From: Vibrio algivorus
GTDB lineage: Bacteria > Pseudomonadota > Gammaproteobacteria > Enterobacterales > Vibrionaceae
DNA length: 64,000 nt
NCBI RefSeq assembly: GCF_002218005.2
Contig: NZ_AP018678.1
Span: 1,302,001-1,366,000, forward strand
Reading direction: 5' to 3'
Shown here: piece by piece, positions 33,192 to 42,014 of the stretch
Layout of the letters: each line of letters opens with the position of its first letter
Position numbering within the stretch: the stretch's first letter is position 1
The notes under the pieces: generated by a model
The model's input: only the letters and a program-made list of their open reading frames with translations
Databases searched by the model: none
Told to the model about the DNA's origin: nothing
Program-made: the position numbers and the translations under genes

Positions 33192-35798
33192 TTATGCCTC
33201 TAATGCCTTATTGATTTTTTCATAAAGATCTTTAGCCAGATTCTCAAGTTTCGATAACTTTTCTAGCTCAGTACGAATAAGTACCTGACGAGTTTCATCG
33301 TATTGGCGATACTTCAATAAAGGATCGATCATACGAGAAGCAACCTGTGGATTACTTTCATTCAGTTGAATAAGAATCTCACTGGCAAATTGATAACCCG
33401 AACCATCAATTTTGTGGAAGTTCACTGGATTTTGTCCGAAAAAAGCACCAACCAAGCTGCGCGTTCTATTGGGATTTTTCAAGCTAAATGCAGTATGAGA
33501 CATGGTTTGCTTTATCATCTCTAAAGCATTATTTGCAGGATTCGTTCCTTGCAACATAAACCACTTATCCATAACCAAACCATCATGGCTCCACTTATCA
33601 CTAAAATCTTTCATTAGTGATTCACGACAAGCTAATTGTGCTTGGTTAGCTGAACTCATCGCCGCCATTGTATCTGTCATATTATTTGCAGATTGATATT
33701 GTGCTGTGACCAGCTTTTCACCTTCATCTGTCACTGCTAAATAGGCTAAACAAGTATTACGTAATGAACGTTTACCAATACAATCATGTTCTACCGAATA
33801 TTGATCTTGCTTTAAGTTGTGGTACATAGCAGTCAGTTCTTCAACTAATTCTGCTGCAATGGCACGTTTCATAAAGCCTAGTGCCTCAGCGATTGCATCA
33901 ACATCAACCGGTTTAAACCAACCTGCTACTTCGTTCTGACTTGGTAGCGTAAGCATTTCGGAGATAAAGGCAGGCTCTAATGTTTCACTTAATAAAATAC
34001 CTTTAAATGCATCGAGCACGGACTGTGGTAAAGATAATTCTTTGTCCGTTTGAAATGCGGCAATATTTTGACGTAAATATTTAGCAATCAAGTTCTGTCC
34101 AGCATCCCAACAAGCAAATTCATTCTGTGCTTTAACCATTAGGAACATCAGATCTTCATCAGAATAGTCGTAGTGTAATTTAATTGGTGCAGAGAATTCG
34201 CGCAGTAACGAGATTACCGGTTTTTCTGAGACATTTTCAAATACAAAACTTTGTTCATCTTGCGTGAAATTCAATATATTGCCAGCTGGTTTATCATTTA
34301 TAACCATAGGAATTATGCTGCCATCTTGGGCATATAATTCAACATTCATTGGAATATGTAGAGCTTGTTTTTCAGGCTGATCTTGTGTTGCTGCCGTTGC
34401 TTGAGTCAGCTGTAAAGTGAAAGTTCTATTTTGCTGATCATAGTTTGTTGTCGCTTTTACTTGTGGTGTACCTGATTGGCTATACCACAAGCGGAACTGC
34501 TGTAAATCAACACCAGATGCATCTTCCATAGCCGCAACAAAATCATCACAAGTCGCCGCGGTTCCATCATGGCGCTCAACGTAAAGTTTCATACCCTTTT
34601 GGAAATTCTCTTCGCCCAGTAAGGTGTGGATCATTCGGATCACTTCACTACCTTTTTCATACACGGTTAAAGTATAGAAGTTATTCATTTCTATAACTGT
34701 TTCAGGACGAATTGGGTGTGACATTGGGCTGGCATCTTCAGCAAATTGTGGGCCACGAATAATGCGAACATTATTAATACGATTAACAGCGCGCGAGCCT
34801 AGATCAGAAGAAAATTCTTGATCACGAAAAACCGTTAAGCCTTCTTTCAGACTCAGTTGGAACCAATCACGACAAGTAATTCGGTTACCCGTCCAGTTAT
34901 GGAAGTATTCATGACCAATCACAGCTTCAATGCCTAGGTAATCAGTATCGGTTGCAGTTTGGTCATTCGCCAATACGTACTTAGAGTTAAAGACATTCAA
35001 ACCTTTGTTTTCCATTGCGCCCATGTTGAAGAAATCAACCGCTACAATCATATAAATATCAAGGTCATACTCTAATCCAAAGCGCTCTTCATCCCACTTC
35101 ATTGCATTAATCAGTGAAGCCATTGCGTGTGGTGCTCTATCTAGGTTGCCTTGATCAACAAAGATTTCTAAGTCCACTTTACGACCAGACATTGTCGTGA
35201 ATTGATCTCTTAATACATCAAATTGGCCTGCTACTAAAGCAAACAAGTACGATGGTTTTGGGTGTGGATCCGACCACTTCACCCAATGACGACCATTATC
35301 AAGATCACCACTATCTACTCGGTTACCATTGCTTAACAAGTAAGGATTGGTTTCTTTATCTGCAATAACGGTAGTGGTGTATTTTGCCAACACATCTGGA
35401 CGATCAAGGAAATAAGTAATCCGGCGGAAACCTTCGGCTTCACACTGAGTACAGAATGCACCGCCAGATTTATACAAGCCTTCTAATGCCGTATTTTCAG
35501 ATGGATTAACTTTAGTGATGATGGCTAATTCAAATTCTTTCGGTAAGTCATGAATATGAAGATTGGTGTCAGTAAGCTCATAAGCTGACCACTCCACTCC
35601 ATCAATTTGAATACCAGCCAACTCCATATGCTCACCGTCTAAGGTAAGTGTTGAGTTATCTTTTTGCTTAATCACTTTAGAGACAGCAGTAACCGTTGTC
35701 TCTTGATCAAATAAATCAAACGTTAAATCGAGATCGCTAATCGTAAAATCTGGAGAAGTGTAATCTTTACGGTACTTAGCTTGTGGCTGGTGAGTCAT
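33192..35798 (-). CDS. pepN: PepN, M1-family aminopeptidase N
   Basis: An 868-residue cytoplasmic zinc aminopeptidase that trims N-terminal residues from peptides in the last stages of protein turnover. I start at the ATG at 35798, 7 bases after AAAGGA, rather than the TTG two codons earlier. The exopeptidase motif GAMENKGLNVFN lies near residue 260. The zinc motif HEYFHNWTGNRITCRDWFQLS follows about 35 residues later, with the second glutamate ligand in SLKEGLTVFRDQEF. The C-terminal half is the helical domain typical of bacterial PepN. Confidence 0.96.
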   Translation of the reverse strand: MTHQPQAKYRKDYTSPDFTISDLDLTFDLFDQETTVTAVSKVIKQKDNSTLTLDGEHMELAGIQIDGVEWSAYELTDTNLHIHDLPKEFELAIITKVNPSENTALEGLYKSGGAFCTQCEAEGFRRITYFLDRPDVLAKYTTTVIADKETNPYLLSNGNRVDSGDLDNGRHWVKWSDPHPKPSYLFALVAGQFDVLRDQFTTMSGRKVDLEIFVDQGNLDRAPHAMASLINAMKWDEERFGLEYDLDIYMIVAVDFFNMGAMENKGLNVFNSKYVLANDQTATDTDYLGIEAVIGHEYFHNWTGNRITCRDWFQLSLKEGLTVFRDQEFSSDLGSRAVNRINNVRIIRGPQFAEDASPMSHPIRPETVIEMNNFYTLTVYEKGSEVIRMIHTLLGEENFQKGMKLYVERHDGTAATCDDFVAAMEDASGVDLQQFRLWYSQSGTPQVKATTNYDQQNRTFTLQLTQATAATQDQPEKQALHIPMNVELYAQDGSIIPMVINDKPAGNILNFTQDEQSFVFENVSEKPVISLLREFSAPIKLHYDYSDEDLMFLMVKAQNEFACWDAGQNLIAKYLRQNIAAFQTDKELSLPQSVLDAFKGILLSETLEPAFISEMLTLPSQNEVAGWFKPVDVDAIAEALGFMKRAIAAELVEELTAMYHNLKQDQYSVEHDCIGKRSLRNTCLAYLAVTDEGEKLVTAQYQSANNMTDTMAAMSSANQAQLACRESLMKDFSDKWSHDGLVMDKWFMLQGTNPANNALEMIKQTMSHTAFSLKNPNRTRSLVGAFFGQNPVNFHKIDGSGYQFASEILIQLNESNPQVASRMIDPLLKYRQYDETRQVLIRTELEKLSKLENLAKDLYEKINKALEA

Positions 35799-35939
35799 AT
35801 TCAATCCTTTTCATGTTCGAATGAGTCAAACCATTCTTGCACAAAATATTGATATTTCCCATTAGCCCACAGCAGAAATGCTAATAAACACTTTATCAAA
35901 AGCTATTATGATTATTTATTAAGCTGCCTTTGCTATTTT

Positions 35940-36614
35940 TCAATGAAGCTTGAGGTTGCTGCGCTGAAAAGCAATATACATATCCACATCATGACTACTC
36001 AACACTAACTGATCAGAGTTTAATGCAAATTGAGATGATTGCTCTCCATCGCTATAGATAAAGTAAATGTAATTGTCTTCTATATAGTAAACGCCATCGC
36101 GATACTTGTTATCACCTTTCTCATTAAAGGATTGAATGGAAAAATAAAAGTTGGGATATAGAACCAAATCAATATCAGATACTGAGCTAGAAGCAACATC
36201 TCCACCTTTTACTTCAATACTACGCCAGTAGCCGGATAAATGTTTAGGTACCGTTTTATTAAACGCAACACCATTTAATAATAGTTGATTGGCATTTACA
36301 CTATATTGATACGATTGAGGAGCCTCAGACTGAGTACCCAAAATGATTTTTGCATTACTCACAGAATATTCTCCAGACCATGAATGAACAGTATGATCTT
36401 TACGCTTAATTTGAATTTCAAACTGATAGTTAGATTCTAATTGCAAAGTAATAGATAGGAAATCTTCGGGGATTAGTTCTGGTGAAGGATTAATAACATG
36501 CCACTGTCCAATCAAAAAAGGATTATCAAACAAAAACATATCATATTTTTTAGGTGACTCGAACGCCGCAGCCCCTAAGGCAAGACTACTTAATAGCACA
36601 ATTAAACTTTTCAT
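35940..36614 (-). CDS. Exported protein with two similar beta-rich repeats, unknown function
   Basis: A 224-residue protein with a short signal peptide (about 1-17) behind a GAGAGG ribosome site. The mature part seems to be two tandem modules of about 90 residues: the first begins FLIGQWHVI and the second HLSGYWRSI. Each has a glycine-x-tryptophan start, a long hydrophobic/aromatic strand segment (LQLESNYQFEIQI; LVLYPNFYFSIQSF), a middle G-x-Y motif (GEYSVSNAKIILG; GVYYIEDNYIYFIY) and an end with NQL-LNGVAF or DQLVLSSHD. This pattern recalls lipocalin-like DUF families. It is not recognised; a periplasmic location is inferred. It is transcribed alone between pepN and prc. Confidence 0.6.
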   Translation of the reverse strand: MKSLIVLLSSLALGAAAFESPKKYDMFLFDNPFLIGQWHVINPSPELIPEDFLSITLQLESNYQFEIQIKRKDHTVHSWSGEYSVSNAKIILGTQSEAPQSYQYSVNANQLLLNGVAFNKTVPKHLSGYWRSIEVKGGDVASSSVSDIDLVLYPNFYFSIQSFNEKGDNKYRDGVYYIEDNYIYFIYSDGEQSSQFALNSDQLVLSSHDVDMYIAFQRSNLKLH

Positions 36615-36742
36615 CCGCCTCTCTCCATATCATTGTAAATACGACATAAAGGCTCTTCACTCAGGCATATCGAAAAGGAAAAGACTTGAACCTATGAATT
36701 AAGGATAGTTGTATGTTTTAAGAGCGGCAAATTGAATTGAAT

Positions 36743-36771
36743 AAAAAAAGCGAGACCGAAATGGCCTCGCT
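36743..36771 (-). terminator. prc terminator
   Basis: On the - strand AGCGAGGCC pairs with GGTCTCGCT (9 bp, one G-U), followed by seven T. Confidence 0.85.
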
Positions 36772-36799
36772 TGATATAGGTAAAACAAAACGAATACAA

Positions 36800-38806
36800 C
36801 TAACTATTTGATAAATCTGCAGTAATAGAAACAGCTTCATCTAAATAAGCATCTGGTGCTTCATAGTCTTTAGGGATATCGTCCAAAGTTTTAAACTCTG
36901 GTTTACCTGCTAATTTTTGGCGTTTGTTTACACGCTCTAATCGCTCTTTATCCGCTTTATCGACTTCAGCTTCACGGAACTTCTCATTTAAAGAAATCGT
37001 AGTATCATCTTTTTCTGCTTGATATTTCTCAATATTTTGCTGAATAAATGAAAACTCAAGGTCGTTAGCAATACGCTGCTTATGTAAAGTAGTTAATTTC
37101 GCGACTTCAGCTTGTAATGCATCTTTCGATTCAACTGGGGTATAGTTAGCCGCTGGAATTTGATCCCAAGGCAGAGCATTATCTTCTACACTTTCTCCTG
37201 TATCTTCAGGCGCAATTGCAGTTGGGAATGGAATATCAGGTGACACCCCTTTTCTTTGTGTGCTGCCACCACTGATACGGTAAAATTTTTGAATCGTATA
37301 TTGCACGTAACCTAATTCTTGATCGAAAGTATCATAAATATGCGTTAATGAACGATGTTGCTGAACCGTTCCTTTACCATAAGAATTTTCACCAAGAATG
37401 ATTGCACGATCGTAGTCTTGCATTGCTGCTGCAAAAATTTCAGATGCCGATGCACTGTAGCGGTTAATTAATACCGTTAATGGGCCATCATAATGTTCAA
37501 CAGCATCGGTATCGCTATCAACATTCACTCTGTCATAACTATCACGGACTTGAACTACGGGTCCTTGGGTGATAAATAAACCAGATAAATCAATAGCCTC
37601 TGTTAATGCTCCACCGCCATTGTTACGTAAATCAACGACAACACCATCTACTTTTTTCTGATTAAACTCAGCTAATAGTTTATTGGTATCTTTAGCCAAT
37701 CCAACATAGAAACTTGGAACTTCTAACACACCGATTGTTTTGCCATTCTTTTCAATAACTTTTGATTTAACAGCACGGTCTTCTAAACGAATTTTATCAC
37801 GCACAATTGTGACAACGTGACTTTTTGCATTCTTCCCTTCAGGTAAGATCTGCAGGTTAACTTTGGTTCCTTTCGGACCTTTAATCAGTTGCACAACATC
37901 ATCAAGACGCATTCCAATGATATCAACCATCTTTTTACCATCTTGACCAACCGCGATGATTTTATCCCCTTCAGAAAGTTCTTTCGAACCGGCTGCTGGA
38001 CCACCCGTTACTAGCGAACGAATGATGGTATAATCATCTTCTGATTGTAAAACCGCACCAATCCCTTCTAACGACAAACTCATTTCAGATTGGAATTCAT
38101 CCGCGGAACGAGGTGATAGATAACTAGTGTGTGGATCGATTTGGCGAGCAAACGCATTCATGTAGATTTGAAAAACATCTTCACTATGAGCCTGAGTAAT
38201 TCGCTTGATGGCATTATTATAACGCTTAGTTAATAACTCCTTAATTTCTGGCCATTTTTTACCAGTCAACTTAAGGTTTAGCGCATCATACTTAACTCTT
38301 TGACGCCACAACTCATCGACTTCAGCTGTATCCTTAGGCCATGCAGCTTTAGAGCGATCAAGCTCCATTTTCTCATCAGTATCAAACTTTATTTCATTAT
38401 CGAGCAACGTCAATGCATAAGAAAAACGCTCATAACGACGCTTCATTGATAAGTTAAACATATCAAATGCAGCTTTGGTATCGCCCGACTTCAATTGATC
38501 ATCAATATCCGTTTCAAATGGTTTGAAACTATCAATATCAGCTTGAGTGAAAATATTACGATTGTAATCGAGAGATTCCAAGTAACGGTCGAAAATACCT
38601 TTAGAAAAAGCATCATCTAGATTGAAGTGTTTGTAATGAGAACGAGTAAAACGTTTAGCGACTCGTTGACTTGCAATTGCATGCTGAGACTCAGGAGTCA
38701 GAGTAGGAATCTGTGACTCGCTGATCGTCGGCTGCACAGCAAATGCAGAATTTGCCGCTAGCGTTAAGCTAGCAGCAAGTAGTGAAACTTTTAATCGGCA
38801 ATTCAT
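36800..38806 (-). CDS. prc: Prc (Tsp), periplasmic tail-specific protease
   Basis: A 668-residue C-terminal processing protease that degrades periplasmic proteins from nonpolar C termini, including the MepS cell-wall hydrolase and FtsI precursor in E. coli. A signal peptide ends at SAFA. After a long N-terminal domain comes a PDZ domain (EMSLSLEGIGAVLQ to VNLQILPEG). The S41 protease core has DLRNNGGG, the serine in NRYSASASEIFAAAMQ (near 445) and the lysine in GENSYGKGTVQQ (near 470). The C-terminal DUF3340 region is present. It lies 16 bases after proQ, the same pairing as in E. coli. Confidence 0.95.
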   Translation of the reverse strand: MNCRLKVSLLAASLTLAANSAFAVQPTISESQIPTLTPESQHAIASQRVAKRFTRSHYKHFNLDDAFSKGIFDRYLESLDYNRNIFTQADIDSFKPFETDIDDQLKSGDTKAAFDMFNLSMKRRYERFSYALTLLDNEIKFDTDEKMELDRSKAAWPKDTAEVDELWRQRVKYDALNLKLTGKKWPEIKELLTKRYNNAIKRITQAHSEDVFQIYMNAFARQIDPHTSYLSPRSADEFQSEMSLSLEGIGAVLQSEDDYTIIRSLVTGGPAAGSKELSEGDKIIAVGQDGKKMVDIIGMRLDDVVQLIKGPKGTKVNLQILPEGKNAKSHVVTIVRDKIRLEDRAVKSKVIEKNGKTIGVLEVPSFYVGLAKDTNKLLAEFNQKKVDGVVVDLRNNGGGALTEAIDLSGLFITQGPVVQVRDSYDRVNVDSDTDAVEHYDGPLTVLINRYSASASEIFAAAMQDYDRAIILGENSYGKGTVQQHRSLTHIYDTFDQELGYVQYTIQKFYRISGGSTQRKGVSPDIPFPTAIAPEDTGESVEDNALPWDQIPAANYTPVESKDALQAEVAKLTTLHKQRIANDLEFSFIQQNIEKYQAEKDDTTISLNEKFREAEVDKADKERLERVNKRQKLAGKPEFKTLDDIPKDYEAPDAYLDEAVSITADLSNS
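37809..37821. other. matS-like site (one mismatch)
   Basis: GTGACAACGTGAC inside prc departs from GTGACRNYGTCAC at one position. It may be chance. Confidence 0.25.
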
Positions 38807-38822
38807 GCGTAGGAATATCCTT

Positions 38823-39458
38823 TTATACGCGCAAGTGCTCCGCTTTTACGACCATTTGTAAGCCGTTAGCAAGACGGACACGAACATCGTCTTTATTAAT
38901 CTCAACAATCGTTGCAGCCATGTTGCCTTGACCCATGTTTACATTGATATCTTTACCGATGAGAATTTCATCTGATTTCAATTCACGAGTTTCAACTACT
39001 GGCGCTTTTTGAGCAGGTTTCTTAGATTCAGCTTTTGGCTTACGTGGTGCTTTTGGTGTTGCTTTTGCTTTGGCTTTAGCCGCTCTTTCTTCACGGTTTT
39101 TATCAGCTTGTTCTTTACGACGAGCTTGAACACGAGCTTTGCTTTCTGCAAGTGTAGTTTGAGCGTGCTCAACATGCTCGGCTTCTAATTCACCGCACGC
39201 ATTACCATCAAGGTCAACACGCGTTGCGCCTAATTTTACGCCGTGAAGATAACGCCAAGATGACGTGTATTGACGTAAAGCAGCACGTAATTGAGTTTTA
39301 CTTACTTTAGGATCTTCGTTTAGACGCTCAGCAAGATCTTGAAAGATACCAATTTTTAAAGGCTTTGCTTCGCCTTCTAAAGTAAAGCATAGTGGGAAAC
39401 GTTCAGCAATATAGGCGATGACTTCTTTGCTGTTCTTTAACTTTTCAGTGTTTTCCAT
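38823..39458 (-). CDS. proQ: ProQ, FinO-domain RNA chaperone
   Basis: A 211-residue RNA-binding protein that binds structured 3' ends and many small RNAs. The start at 39458 follows AGGAAC and gives MENTEKLKNSKEVIAYIAERFP. The FinO/ProQ domain (about 8-120) includes PLKIGIFQDLAERL, RAALRQYTSSWRYL and GATRVDLDG. A lysine/alanine/proline-rich linker (about 120-160) leads to the C-terminal Tudor-like domain (NMGQGNMAATIVEINKDDVR). It is the first gene of the proQ-prc unit. Confidence 0.95.
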   Translation of the reverse strand: MENTEKLKNSKEVIAYIAERFPLCFTLEGEAKPLKIGIFQDLAERLNEDPKVSKTQLRAALRQYTSSWRYLHGVKLGATRVDLDGNACGELEAEHVEHAQTTLAESKARVQARRKEQADKNREERAAKAKAKATPKAPRKPKAESKKPAQKAPVVETRELKSDEILIGKDINVNMGQGNMAATIVEINKDDVRVRLANGLQMVVKAEHLRV

Positions 39459-39630
39459 GAGGGTTCCTGGTTGGTGCGGTCTCATCCGCACGGGTGTTCG
39501 TATAAATAATTCACGCTATTATAGTGAGATGGAAGCGAAAAACCACCAACACGTGCAAATTAACATAGGTTATTATGCCCATATGCTAATAAAAAGTTTT
39601 TTTCACTCAAAAAATGCACATTTAATACTA

Positions 39631-40098
39631 TTATTTAAAGTGAGTTTGCAAAATTAGCTCAACTTCTTTCATCATTGCGACTAACCCTTGCTCATCCTCT
39701 TCCGAAAAACGACCAATATTAGGGCTATCTATATCTAAAACGCCAACCACTTTATTATTGACCGAAAATGGAATAACAAGTTCCGAATTACTTTGGGCAT
39801 CGCAAGCAATATGACCTTCAAATTGATGAACATCATAAATACGCTGTACACTATTCTCTGCTGCTGCCGTGCCACACACACCTTTACCTAATGGAATGCG
39901 TACGCAAGCTGGTAACCCTTGAAAAGGACCCAATACTAGTTGGTCATCCTTTAACAAATAAAAACCTACCCAATTAATTTCTTCTAATTCCATGTTCAAT
40001 AACGAGCTAATATTAGCTAAGTTAGCAATAAGATCCGGTTCAGATTCAATTAATGCTTTTACTTGGGCTGTAATACGCTGGTACATCTTTAGACTCAT
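39631..40098 (-). CDS. msrC: MsrC, free methionine-(R)-sulfoxide reductase
   Basis: A 155-residue GAF-domain enzyme that reduces free methionine R-sulfoxide. The redox cysteines are visible in ACVRIPLGKGVCGTAAAE and GHIACDAQSNSELV, and the C-terminal VGVLDIDSPNIGRFSEEDE matches the E. coli YebR family. The start follows GGAAG. It is divergent from the ABC exporter, with a Fur-like box in the shared 70-base gap. In E. coli msrC also neighbours proQ, letAB and rsmF. Confidence 0.92.
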   Translation of the reverse strand: MSLKMYQRITAQVKALIESEPDLIANLANISSLLNMELEEINWVGFYLLKDDQLVLGPFQGLPACVRIPLGKGVCGTAAAENSVQRIYDVHQFEGHIACDAQSNSELVIPFSVNNKVVGVLDIDSPNIGRFSEEDEQGLVAMMKEVELILQTHFK

Positions 40099-40145
40099 GC
40101 TTTGTCTTCCATCTTTTTTTCAATTTACGTACAATGCCTTACATT

Positions 40146-40164
40146 GCAAATAGGAATCATTATC
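40146..40164 (+). promoter_or_regulatory. Fur-box-like sequence upstream of the ABC exporter
   Basis: The 19-mer matches the classic Fur box at 14 of 19 positions; its right part AATCATTATC is perfect. It ends 5 bases before the exporter ATG, over the ribosome-binding region, and lies 48 bases from the msrC start. Iron-dependent repression is inferred. Confidence 0.45.
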
Positions 40165-40168
40165 AAAT

Positions 40169-41995
40169 ATGAATAATAACGATAGGCATTTAATTAACCA
40201 GAGTTGGTTGTTCACTCAAGTTAAGAAACACAAGGGTAAATTAATCTTTGCCAATGTGGTAGCAATTTTGGCGACTATTATCAGTGTGCCGATTCCTTTA
40301 TTAATGCCTTTAATGGTAGATGAAGTCTTACTCAACAAACCATCTAGTGGTATTGAGTTTATGAATGCGCTTTTACCCCATTCGTTACAAAACCCAACCG
40401 GGTATATTGGTTTTGTTTTTTTGCTGATCGTACTAATGCGTACTGTAAGCCAACTTCTTAATATTGTGCAAAGCCGACAGTTTACTTTGGTTTCAAAAAC
40501 CATCACCTATCACATTCGATCTAAAATGCTCGATAAACTCGGATTAATTAGTATTCAACAATACGAAACCCGTGGTAGTGGCGGCATTAACTCTCACTTA
40601 ATTACCGATGTTGAAACCATAGATGCTTTTATTGGGACCACTCTTAGTAAATTCATCATTAGTTTTTTAACTGTTTTTGGTACCGCCATCGTATTACTTT
40701 GGTTAGATTGGCGATTAGGCTTGTTTATTTTATTGGTCAACCCTATCGTCATTTACTTCTCTCGCAAGCTTGGTAGCAAGGTTAAGCATCTGAAACAAAA
40801 AGAGAATCAATCTTTTGAACGTTTTCAGAACCGTTTGATTGAAGTACTTGATGGTATTTATCAATTACGAGCATCAAATAAAGAAAAGCTCTATTTAGAA
40901 CAATTAAAGCAACAGGCTGATGAGATACGCCAAGATGCCGATAAATTTGCTTGGCAATCTGAAGCTGCTGGACGTTTGTCCTTTCTACTCTTCCTTCTAG
41001 GGTTTGAATTGTTCCGTGCTGTCGCCATGTTAATGGTGTTATTTAGCGATCTGACCATTGGTCAAATTTTTGCCGTCTTTGGTTATTTGTGGTTTATGTT
41101 AGGCCCAGTTCAAGAACTATTAGGCGTTCAGTTTTCATGGTACAGCGCTAAAGCGGCATTACAGCGCATCAATTTATTATTACAAATGGAAGAAGAACAC
41201 CGCCCAACATCGACAGTTAACCCATTTGAAACAGATAAGCCTGTCAATATCAAACTCAATAATGTCTGCTTTGCTTACAACGATGAGTCACAAGTGTTAA
41301 ACCATTTAAGCCTAGCGATACCTGCAGGTAAAAAAGTGGCACTTGTTGGTGCAAGCGGTGGTGGGAAATCAACGTTAATTCAGCTACTTATCGGTGTATA
41401 CCGACCACAAAGTGGCGTAATTCAATTTAACGGTGAAAATGCTGATAACATTGGTTATGAAGTAATTCGTGATCAAATAGCAGTTGTATTACAGCAACCT
41501 ATCCTATTTAATGACACCCTCAGGAAAAATCTGACACTTGGTAGTGACTTTCCCGATAGTGCTTTATGGCATGTATTGGAAGTGGCCCAGTTAGATGATG
41601 TGATCACTCAGCTTTCTGAAGGTTTAGATACCCGAGTAGGTCGACAAGGCGTTCGATTATCGGGCGGACAAAGGCAGCGATTATCGATTGCTCGTATGCT
41701 ATTAACCAATCCGCAATTTGTGATATTAGATGAAGCAACCTCAGCTTTAGATACTGCGACAGAATCAAGACTACATAAAGCGATGAATACCTTTCTTGAC
41801 GGACGCACTACTCTTATCGTTGCCCATCGTTTGTCTGCGGTACAACAAGCAGACCTTATCTATGTTCTAGAAGACGGCAAAGTCATTCAAAGTGGCACTC
41901 ATCGAGAGCTATTGGTTGAAGATGGTCTGTACCAAACGTTATACGGTAACGCCGAAAAAGACAGATATAACAATGACAATCTAATATATAAGTAG
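40169..41995 (+). CDS. ABC exporter, fused membrane and ATPase domains
   Basis: A 608-residue half-transporter. Residues about 20-320 form a six-span type IV ABC membrane domain (IFANVVAILATIISVPIPLL, IISFLTVFGTAIVLLW and so on). Residues about 350-590 form the ATPase: Walker A GASGGGKS, Q-loop VVLQQPILFND, signature LSGGQRQR, Walker B FVILDEATSALD, and the H-loop VAHRLSAV. It should work as a homodimer in the inner membrane. The substrate is unknown; MsbA, multidrug or siderophore-type export are possible. Its position between msrC and letA and the Fur-like box hint at lipid or iron stress, but this is not shown. Confidence 0.85.
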   Translation: MNNNDRHLINQSWLFTQVKKHKGKLIFANVVAILATIISVPIPLLMPLMVDEVLLNKPSSGIEFMNALLPHSLQNPTGYIGFVFLLIVLMRTVSQLLNIVQSRQFTLVSKTITYHIRSKMLDKLGLISIQQYETRGSGGINSHLITDVETIDAFIGTTLSKFIISFLTVFGTAIVLLWLDWRLGLFILLVNPIVIYFSRKLGSKVKHLKQKENQSFERFQNRLIEVLDGIYQLRASNKEKLYLEQLKQQADEIRQDADKFAWQSEAAGRLSFLLFLLGFELFRAVAMLMVLFSDLTIGQIFAVFGYLWFMLGPVQELLGVQFSWYSAKAALQRINLLLQMEEEHRPTSTVNPFETDKPVNIKLNNVCFAYNDESQVLNHLSLAIPAGKKVALVGASGGGKSTLIQLLIGVYRPQSGVIQFNGENADNIGYEVIRDQIAVVLQQPILFNDTLRKNLTLGSDFPDSALWHVLEVAQLDDVITQLSEGLDTRVGRQGVRLSGGQRQRLSIARMLLTNPQFVILDEATSALDTATESRLHKAMNTFLDGRTTLIVAHRLSAVQQADLIYVLEDGKVIQSGTHRELLVEDGLYQTLYGNAEKDRYNNDNLIYK

Positions 41996-42014
41996 AGTAA
42001 TAACAGAGAGCAAT

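Noticed and set aside
41608..41808. Antisense frame in the ABC exporter as a possible overlapping gene
   Set aside because: It mirrors the conserved signature and Walker B region, which readily opens the opposite frame.
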